Assembly: GCA_937958145.1 (NCBI GenBank)
Contig: CALGOE010000031.1
Span: forward strand, 1 to 11,801
Length of the DNA stretch: 11,801 nucleotides
Source: an uncultured Desulfobacca sp.
GTDB lineage: Bacteria; Desulfobacterota; Desulfobaccia; Desulfobaccales; Desulfobaccaceae
Direction: 5' to 3'
Position 1 is the stretch's first letter. Each line of letters starts with the position of its first letter. The position numbers and the translations under genes were made by a program. Positions 7,191 to 11,801 of this stretch are shown here, piece by piece. A model generated the notes under the pieces. It was not told where the DNA came from, did not search any database, and saw only the letters and a list, made by a program, of their open reading frames with translations.

Positions 7191-8915
7191 ATGGACGAAT
7201 CTTACAATACCACCTTGACTCCAGGCATGATGGTCGGACAGCGGTATGAAATTCTCCGGCCCTTACGGTCGGAGATCCATGGTCAAGTTTGGCTGGCCCG
7301 AGATCAGGTCCTGGATGTGGATGTCGGTCTCAAGTATTTGGCCAATGACCGGCCGGAGTTCGAGCGTTTTTTGGAATACTATCGCCGGGAGGCGCTGTGG
7401 GGCCTGAAGATACATCACCCGCAGGTGCTGGGGGTTCACCACCTGGATGAAGGTGCGGATGGCGTCTTTCTGATCCAGGAGCCGTTTGTCGGCAACTCCC
7501 TGGGAGATCTCTTCGGTCACGGAGAGCATTTGACCCTGGCGGATGCCTTATATTTTTTAGAAGTCTTGGCCCAGGGCCTGGCCCATGGCCATAAACAAGG
7601 GATCGAGCATCAGAATTTCAATCCCCGCCAGGTTTTGGTCTCGGCCACGGACGGCATTAAAATCATCAATTTTGCCTTCCCGGCCGAACCCGGGGATATT
7701 GCGGCACAGCCGGAGCTGAGGGCCTATATCCCCCCGGAGGTCTGGGAAGGGCGGCAGATTTCGCCGGCGAGCAATCTTTTTTCCCTGGGGGTGATGGGCT
7801 ATCAGATGTTGACCGGCCGGTTCCCTTTTCCCTTGCAAGGCGAAGGTGCCATCCCCTATCGGCTCAACTCGCCGCCAGACCATTTCCAGGAGATTCCCGA
7901 GGCCCTGCGGCCTTTGTTTAACCGCTGTTTCAAAGCCGATCCGGACAAGCGTTTTAAAAGCGCCCCGGAATTCTTATCGAGACTGACCATTCTGCGGGAG
8001 AAGTTGTCCCCTGGCGGCGGGCGGCCGGACCTCGCCAAAGAGGAAGCGATCGAGCCCCCGGTCGCCCAGCCGGATAAGCCCCGGACGCCGCTGAAAATTA
8101 TGCCCCTGGAACCCGAGGTGGAGATCAACCCCGATTGGCAGGAGACACCGCCGCGTGCCGCTTCTTCTTCCTGGAGCGCGGCCAATGCCTGGGTTTTGAC
8201 GCAGCGCCAGCATCTGGCGGAATATTTTGGCGCCGAACCGTTGCGCCGCAACCGGCGCAAACAGGTGGGAGCAGCCATCGGCGGCGCGGTGGGCCTCCTG
8301 CTCATCCTTTTTGGCCTCTCCACCCTGTTTGCCCCCTCCGGCAAGCCTCAGGCGGTAGTGCGCACGGCCGAGCAGAATTATAAGGAAGTTAGCCCAGCAA
8401 CCACCCCGCCTCAAACCGCGGTCCAGCCACCCGTAATGTCGGCGGCGCCCAGTTCGCCGGCGACCACCGAACCCGGGACGACGGCTGGACCGACTGAAAG
8501 CAAACCGACGGAAAAAGCCGCCAGCGGGCCGGCGCCGGTGCTGCCCGAACCGGCCACGGCGATAAAACCGACGCTGCCGGCAGCGCCGCTCAAGCCGGAA
8601 AAACCGGCCGTCAAGCCGGAAAAAATCCTGGTCAAACCGTCGCCCAAACCAGAAAAGCCCCCTCAGAAAACGGCCACGCCACCGGTTGCGGCCAAACCGT
8701 CGCCGCCCGATACCGGCCCGAAGTTAGTGGCCACCTTTGAAAAAGAAAAAACGGCGCGGCAGAAGGCTGACGCCCTGACCAAACAGGGACAGCGGGCTGT
8801 GGTGAAAAAGGCCAAACAGGGCTCCAGGACCGTTTATCAGGTCTGGCTGACCCCTCCGGCGGCGGCGCCCGCGGCCAAGCCCCGAACCAACGCCAAGGCG
8901 GTCCAGCCGCGTTAA
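7191..8915 (+). CDS. Membrane-anchored Ser/Thr pseudokinase-like protein with C-terminal SPOR-like segment
   Basis: The protein has 574 residues. Residues 16-280 follow the Hanks-type kinase fold (GQRYEILRPL start, K48 in VGLKYL, helix-C E67, IPPEVW for the APE region, LFSLGVMGYQMLTGRFPF, DPDKRFKSAPEF). Catalytic motifs are degenerate. The glycine loop is RSEIHG. HRD reads HQN (140-142), with Lys and Asn of the catalytic loop changed to N144 and Q147. DFG reads NFA (160-162), and the conserved helix-F Asp is N195. It is therefore probably not an active kinase. A TM helix (about 359-381) is followed by a Pro/Ala/Lys-rich linker (382-509) with KPEK repeats. About 47 residues (510-556) resemble a SPOR peptidoglycan-binding domain (KLVATF, KADALTKQGQRAVV, TVYQVWL). 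Predicted topology: kinase fold in cytoplasm, SPOR in periplasm. The ribosome site is weak. The kinase fold is firm; the SPOR call is moderate. Confidence 0.85.
   Translation: MDESYNTTLTPGMMVGQRYEILRPLRSEIHGQVWLARDQVLDVDVGLKYLANDRPEFERFLEYYRREALWGLKIHHPQVLGVHHLDEGADGVFLIQEPFVGNSLGDLFGHGEHLTLADALYFLEVLAQGLAHGHKQGIEHQNFNPRQVLVSATDGIKIINFAFPAEPGDIAAQPELRAYIPPEVWEGRQISPASNLFSLGVMGYQMLTGRFPFPLQGEGAIPYRLNSPPDHFQEIPEALRPLFNRCFKADPDKRFKSAPEFLSRLTILREKLSPGGGRPDLAKEEAIEPPVAQPDKPRTPLKIMPLEPEVEINPDWQETPPRAASSSWSAANAWVLTQRQHLAEYFGAEPLRRNRRKQVGAAIGGAVGLLLILFGLSTLFAPSGKPQAVVRTAEQNYKEVSPATTPPQTAVQPPVMSAAPSSPATTEPGTTAGPTESKPTEKAASGPAPVLPEPATAIKPTLPAAPLKPEKPAVKPEKILVKPSPKPEKPPQKTATPPVAAKPSPPDTGPKLVATFEKEKTARQKADALTKQGQRAVVKKAKQGSRTVYQVWLTPPAAAPAAKPRTNAKAVQPR
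8590..8624 (+). repeat. Short in-gene repeat encoding KPEK units
   Basis: TCAAGCCGGAAAAA occurs at 8590-8603 and again at 8611-8624, a 21-bp period that encodes a seven-residue unit (KPEKPAV, KPEKILV) in the periplasmic linker of the kinase-like protein. A diverged KPEK follows further on (KPSPKPEKPP). Such repeats can change length by slippage. Confidence 0.6.
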
Positions 8916-8939
8916 TGGTCCCCCGGCGGTAGTTTCGGT

Positions 8940-8967
8940 CGGGAGAGTTGTAACGGGAGAGTTGTAA
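8940..8967 (+). repeat. Two-copy perfect 14-bp tandem repeat upstream of purC
   Basis: CGGGAGAGTTGTAA occurs at 8940-8953 and immediately again at 8954-8967, in the 102-nt gap between the kinase-like gene and purC. It is about 50 nt before the purC start. I see no riboswitch-like fold and no good promoter here; the function is unknown. Confidence 0.8.
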
Positions 8968-9017
8968 TACGGTGTTGTGGTTACTTATCTGCAAGAACTC
9001 AAGGAGAGGTTTTCCCG

Positions 9018-9908
9018 GTGATTGTTAAAGAGACCCAGATTCCAGGACTCGGCTCCCTCAAGAGGGGGAAAGTCCGAGACGTCTATACCCTGTCCGATGG
9101 TCGCCTGCTGATAGTGGCCACCGACCGGATTTCAGCCTTTGATGTGGTGATGGACGATCCCATTCCCGATAAAGGGAAGATTCTGAACCAGATCTCGGTC
9201 TACTGGTTTCAACGCTGCCAGGATCTGGTCCCCAACCACCTCATCTCCACTGAGGTGCGGGATTTTCCGCCGGAATGCCAGGGCTTTGCCGACTTATTGG
9301 CGGGCCGCAGCATGTTGGTGCGCCAGGCCCGACCCCTGCCCATCGAATGTATCGTGCGGGGGTATCTGGCCGGTTCCGGCTGGCAGGAATATCAGGCCAC
9401 CGGCGCCATCTGCGGCGAGCCGTTACCGGCAGGTTTGCAGGAGGCGGCCAAGTTGCCCAAACCTATTTTTACCCCTTCCACCAAAGAAGAATTGGGCCGG
9501 CATGATGAAAACATCACCTTTGCCGCCGCCGCCGCCAAGATCGGGGTCGATCTGGCCCAGCGGGTGCGCGACCTCAGTCTGGCCATCTACCAGCGGGCCC
9601 ATGATGAGGCCGCAACCAAGGGCATCATCATCGCTGACACCAAATTTGAGTTCGGCCTGATCGGCGAGCAATTGGTACTCATTGACGAAGTTCTGACCCC
9701 GGATTCCTCCCGCTTCTGGCCCTCGGCCGACTACCGCCCCGGTCGACCGCAAAAAAGTTTTGATAAACAGTATCTGCGTGATTACCTCCTGAGCCTGGGC
9801 TGGAACAAACAGCCGCCGCCACCGCCGCTGCCGCCTGAGGTCATCGCCAATACCCGGCAGAAGTATTTAGAGGCGCTCCGCCTCTTAACGGGGCTGGATT
9901 TGGCCTGA
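9018..9908 (+). CDS. purC: Phosphoribosylaminoimidazole-succinocarboxamide synthase (SAICAR synthase)
   Basis: This ATP-dependent step of purine synthesis joins aspartate to CAIR to give SAICAR, in the cytoplasm. The 296-residue length fits the longer, yeast ADE1-like form rather than the roughly 240-residue E. coli form. Landmarks are GKVRDVYTL (17-25), the nucleotide-binding ATDRISAFDVV (34-44), family signature 1 in RPLPIECIVRGYLAGSGW (105-122), STKEELGRHDENI (154-166), signature 2 in IADTKFEFG (205-213), DEVLTPDSSRFW (223-234) and SFDKQYLRDYL (247-257). The GTG start at 9018 is supported by AAGGAGAGG (9001-9009) 8 nt upstream. A run of prolines (about 265-272) lies near the C-terminus. 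No other pur genes are nearby, so it is a scattered purine gene. The call is firm. Confidence 0.97.
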   Translation: MIVKETQIPGLGSLKRGKVRDVYTLSDGRLLIVATDRISAFDVVMDDPIPDKGKILNQISVYWFQRCQDLVPNHLISTEVRDFPPECQGFADLLAGRSMLVRQARPLPIECIVRGYLAGSGWQEYQATGAICGEPLPAGLQEAAKLPKPIFTPSTKEELGRHDENITFAAAAAKIGVDLAQRVRDLSLAIYQRAHDEAATKGIIIADTKFEFGLIGEQLVLIDEVLTPDSSRFWPSADYRPGRPQKSFDKQYLRDYLLSLGWNKQPPPPPLPPEVIANTRQKYLEALRLLTGLDLA

Positions 9909-10017
9909 TCTGCCCCTGGGCCAGCCGACCTCGCGGTAAGAGAAGAACAAAAAAGAGCGGCAAGAGAAGCTGCGATCTGGAAATCTGAGTATTAAAGAAA
10001 TATTACGGAGATGAATT

Positions 10018-10548
10018 GTGCCCGACAAAGCCAATCCACTTTTCTTCTGTTGGGAAAACCTGGGCGATCTGGAAATCGGGCGGCCGAATCTGGGGGGGAT
10101 GGCCCCGGTACTGGTCTATCGCCTCATGCAATACGCCCTGAAGGCGGTTTTGGCCCAAAGAGTGGGCCTTGCCGCCAGCAAAGAGATTTTTATTCAGGCC
10201 GGCCGTTTGGCTGGGGAGGAGTTCTGCCGGAATGTCCTGGACACCAATCTGCCGTTGGAGCAGTTTTTCCAGGAATTGGGCCACAAGCTGGAGGAATGGA
10301 AGATCGGTATCCTTGAAATTGAAGACATACAGCCCGACACCCTGGAGATGACCCTGACGGTGGCCGAGGATCTGGACTGTTCGGGGTTGAACGTGTGTGA
10401 CCAAACGTTGTGTGATTATGATGAAGGATTCCTGGCAGGGATCCTTACAGTTTATGCCGGCCGGGAGTTTGCTGTGGAAGAAATTTCTTGTTGGGCCACA
10501 GGTGACCGCATCTGCCGTTTTAAGGTTACTGTGGTCCCGCCCAAGTGA
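10018..10548 (+). CDS. V4R (4-vinyl reductase) domain protein
   Basis: This 176-residue soluble protein has no signal peptide. The second half matches the V4R small-molecule-binding domain, which is found in XylR/DmpR-type sensor domains, bacteriochlorophyll BchJ and archaeal proteins. It has GFLAGIL followed by a strand and the closing pattern E-I-S-C-W-x-x-G-D-x-x-C-x-F (154-168). Cysteines at 121, 127, 132, 158 and 166 fit the conserved Cys positions of this family, which often bind metal or hydrocarbon-type ligands. There is no DNA-binding, AAA+ or kinase domain, so it is a stand-alone V4R protein. The GTG start at 10018 follows ACGGAG (10005-10010) by 7 nt; the ATG at 10011 is in another frame. 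It lies 109 nt after purC and 45 nt before the SUMF1-like gene, so an operon with the latter is possible. Ligand and role are unknown. Confidence 0.8.
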   Translation: MPDKANPLFFCWENLGDLEIGRPNLGGMAPVLVYRLMQYALKAVLAQRVGLAASKEIFIQAGRLAGEEFCRNVLDTNLPLEQFFQELGHKLEEWKIGILEIEDIQPDTLEMTLTVAEDLDCSGLNVCDQTLCDYDEGFLAGILTVYAGREFAVEEISCWATGDRICRFKVTVVPPK

Positions 10549-10593
10549 TGGGCCGGTGTTACTTCTCTGGCGACCCGGATTGGATAAGATGAA

Positions 10594-11472
10594 ATGAGCG
10601 GGCCCAAGATGGACTGCCGGGACAAGGTTGCGCTCTGGCGGTGGCTGGCTTGCGGTCTTATCTGCCTAAGCCTGACGGCTGGTTGGCCCCTCCAGCCTGC
10701 TTTTGCCGCCCCACCCCGCCCGCTTGCTGAAACCAATCCATTGGGAATGACCCTGCGCCTTATCCCTGGAGGAGAATATCTTTTGGGCAGCCCAGCGGCT
10801 GAAGCCGGCCGCTATTGGCACGAGGGCCCGCAACATCGGGTGCAATTGTCCCCTTTTTATATCACGGAAAAAGAAATTACCAACGCCCAGTACGGCCAGT
10901 TTCTTGCAGCCACCGGTCATCCGGCCCCCCCTTATTGGAAGGATAGAACCCTCAACAATCCCAGCCAGCCGGTGGTGGGGGTAACCTGGCATGACGCCAT
11001 GGCCTTTGCCGCCTGGTTGAGCCAGATCAGCGGCCACAGATACCGGTTGCCCACCGAAGCTGAATGGGAGGCCGCGGCCCGGGGCGGCCTTGTGGCCCAG
11101 CCCTTTCCCTGGGGCAGCTCCCCTCCAGAACAGGACGGCCGTTATCTGGCCAATTTTAATCCCAACCCCTATGATGGCGACGGCTTTCGCTATACTGCCC
11201 CCGTGGGGAGTTTCCCACCGAATGCGTACGGCCTGTTCGACATGGCCGGCAATGTGGCCGAGTGGTGCGGGGACTGGTACGAAGCCGAAGCCTACAGCAA
11301 ACGACGGCGCTTCAACCCCACCGGCCCGGCCATCGGGACAGAGCGAGTCCTGCGCGGTGGTTCCTGGTTTTCCCGCGCCCGGGAGTTGCGGTGTGCCGCC
11401 CGTCAGTCTGCCCCCCCTGACCGCACCGATGGTTTCATCGGTTTCCGCCTGGTACGACCCATCTCTCCCTAA
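10594..11472 (+). CDS. Exported SUMF1/formylglycine-generating-enzyme-fold protein, probably non-catalytic as FGE
   Basis: A 292-residue protein with an N-terminal signal sequence (about 1-38; hydrophobic core WLACGLICLSLTAG, probable cut near PAFA-A), so it acts in the periplasm or outside. The remainder is one FGE-sulfatase domain: MTLRLIPGGEYLLGS, YITEKEITNAQYGQFL, PVVGVTWHDAMAFAAWL, RLPTEAEWEAAARGG (151-165), GLFDMAGNVAEWCGDWY (213-229), RVLRGGSWF (251-259), RCAAR with C267, and GFRLV at the end. In true FGE the segment after RGGS carries two catalytic cysteines. Here the first position is S260, the loop is about three residues shorter, and the second cysteine is absent. It should not make formylglycine; many such homologues bind or modify other ligands. 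The ATG at 10594 has only a weak ribosome site; the ATG at 10609 is an alternative that keeps the signal peptide. Confidence 0.87.
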   Translation: MSGPKMDCRDKVALWRWLACGLICLSLTAGWPLQPAFAAPPRPLAETNPLGMTLRLIPGGEYLLGSPAAEAGRYWHEGPQHRVQLSPFYITEKEITNAQYGQFLAATGHPAPPYWKDRTLNNPSQPVVGVTWHDAMAFAAWLSQISGHRYRLPTEAEWEAAARGGLVAQPFPWGSSPPEQDGRYLANFNPNPYDGDGFRYTAPVGSFPPNAYGLFDMAGNVAEWCGDWYEAEAYSKRRRFNPTGPAIGTERVLRGGSWFSRARELRCAARQSAPPDRTDGFIGFRLVRPISP

Positions 11473-11534
11473 CCTGCCACGATCACTAGTGAATCTATCC
11501 AGTATACCTGCCATGATATTTTCCTGGCAATGAT
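11472..11534 (+). repeat. Repeated 12-bp elements upstream of the CO dehydrogenase promoter
   Basis: ACCTGCCACGAT (11472-11483) and ACCTGCCATGAT (11506-11517) differ at one base and start 34 bp apart. A looser third copy, TCCTGGCAATGAT, is at 11522-11534. A 10-bp palindrome, TCACTAGTGA (11483-11492), touches the first copy. All lie between the SUMF1-like gene and the promoter at 11569. I see no gene in 11473-11662. Confidence 0.5.
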
Positions 11535-11542
11535 CTTTGCCA
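11525..11542. promoter_or_regulatory. Candidate operator: perfect inverted repeat TGGCAA-N6-TTGCCA
   Basis: Two 6-bp arms in perfect inverted symmetry are separated by TGATCT, 26 nt upstream of the -35 box at 11569. The dyad size fits an activator site of a dimeric regulator (CRP/FNR/CooA-type proteins also use N6-spaced dyads), but the bases do not match any consensus I can name with confidence. Confidence 0.4.
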
Positions 11543-11568
11543 AATCGGTTTCATTATAAACAAAATTA

Positions 11569-11597
11569 TTGACAAGGAGAAATTATTTGGCTATGAT
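11569..11597 (+). promoter_or_regulatory. Strong sigma-70-type promoter of the CO dehydrogenase gene
   Basis: TTGACA (11569-11574, perfect) and TATGAT (11592-11597, one mismatch) are separated by the optimal 17 nt. Transcription should start near 11604, giving a leader of about 59 nt before the ATG at 11663. AT-rich sequence (about 11550-11568) lies just upstream. Confidence 0.8.
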
Positions 11598-11662
11598 CAT
11601 GTATAGAAGAGAGTTGGTTAAGTAATTCCCCATGAGATCAATCCGTTACAGGAGGACGGCAC

Positions 11663-11801
11663 ATGGCCGAGGAGAAAAAGGAGAAAAAACTGGACCCCAC
11701 CAAGTGTTCGGTGGACCAGGTAACCGTAGAGATGATTGCCAAGGCCCAGGCGGAGGGTATTGAGACGATCTTTGACCGGGCCGAGAAGATGAAACCCTGT
11801 C
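11663..11801 (+). CDS. cooS: Anaerobic Ni-Fe carbon monoxide dehydrogenase catalytic subunit, N-terminus only (3' partial)
   Basis: Only 46 codons are in the window. The N-terminus is a charged lead (MAEEKKEKKLDPTK), then CSVDQVTVEMIAKAQAEGIETIFDRAEKMKPC. This matches the start of CooS/AcsA-type CO dehydrogenases, which begin with a Ser/Thr-x-Asp, an E-M-[LI]-x-K-A helix, E-G-[IV]-[EK]-T-x-[FW]-[DH]-R and then the first cluster-region Cys. The D- and B-cluster cysteines expected next lie beyond the edge. AGGAGG (11650-11655) is 7 nt before the ATG, and a near-consensus promoter is upstream. The family oxidises CO or reduces CO2 in the cytoplasm; whether this copy serves the Wood-Ljungdahl pathway (acsA), energy conservation or detoxification cannot be told without the genes to the right. 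The symbol names the family and is not an assignment of role. Confidence 0.75.
   Translation, partial: MAEEKKEKKLDPTKCSVDQVTVEMIAKAQAEGIETIFDRAEKMKPC

Noticed and set aside
9972..10077. 14-bp direct repeat GCGATCTGGAAATC (9972-9985 and 10064-10077) around the start of the V4R gene
   Set aside because: Only two copies, one inside coding sequence and 92 bp apart, with no symmetry or link to a promoter; chance or a minor duplication is enough to explain it.
10594..10680. Lipoprotein signal (Cys in the hydrophobic core of the SUMF1-like protein)
   Set aside because: The residues before Cys20 (W-L-A) do not form a good lipobox and the hydrophobic stretch continues past it; a cut near PAFA-A fits a normal signal peptide better.
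10666..11514. Minus-strand open frame (282 codons) opposite the SUMF1-like gene
   Set aside because: Antisense shadow of a well-conserved domain, Gly/Arg-rich without recognisable motifs.

Overview
The window looks like chromosomal DNA from an anaerobic, GC-rich member of the Desulfobacterota (old Deltaproteobacteria; a Desulfobacca/Syntrophobacterales-like lineage is my best guess). This rests on three things: the start of what appears to be a Ni-Fe carbon monoxide dehydrogenase gene at the right edge, a CHASE2-type adenylate cyclase coupled to a TPR/outer-membrane-barrel protein at the left edge, and the general style of the proteins. Lineage and species are inference. I see no mobile elements, CRISPR arrays, tRNA or rRNA genes.

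Layout. (1) 1-4599, plus strand: the 3' part of a large gene for a TPR domain followed by a TonB-receptor-like beta-barrel. It overlaps by 17 nt a gene for a CHASE2 sensor / class III adenylate cyclase. The pair looks like a translationally coupled signalling unit. (2) 4600-5110: a small, self-contained transcription unit with an AT-rich upstream element, a good sigma-70-type promoter, a strong Shine-Dalgarno (SD) site, a 66-residue exported lysine-rich protein and a strong terminator. (3) 5134-5880, minus strand: gpmA (glycolytic phosphoglycerate mutase), converging on the same, probably bidirectional, terminator. (4) 5881-6111: divergent intergenic region. (5) 6112-7065: histone-deacetylase/acetoin-utilisation-family zinc deacetylase with all catalytic residues. 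(6) 7191-8915: a membrane protein with a degenerate Ser/Thr-kinase fold, one transmembrane segment, a Pro/Ala/Lys linker and a C-terminal SPOR-like segment. (7) 9018-9908: purC. (8) 10018-10548: a V4R-domain protein. (9) 10594-11472: an exported SUMF1/FGE-fold protein lacking the catalytic cysteine pair. (10) 11473-11662: regulatory region with repeats, an inverted repeat and a near-consensus promoter. (11) 11663 to the edge: N-terminus of a probable CO dehydrogenase (cooS/acsA type).

How the genes relate. Only the barrel/cyclase pair is tightly coupled. Genes 5-9 run in one direction with gaps of about 45-125 nt and could be partly co-transcribed, but they do not form an obvious pathway. The points most worth a second look are the outer-membrane TPR-barrel coupled to a periplasmic CHASE2 cyclase, the kinase-like protein in which three conserved Asp positions all read Asn, the small exported polylysine protein, and the operator-like repeats in front of the CO dehydrogenase promoter.
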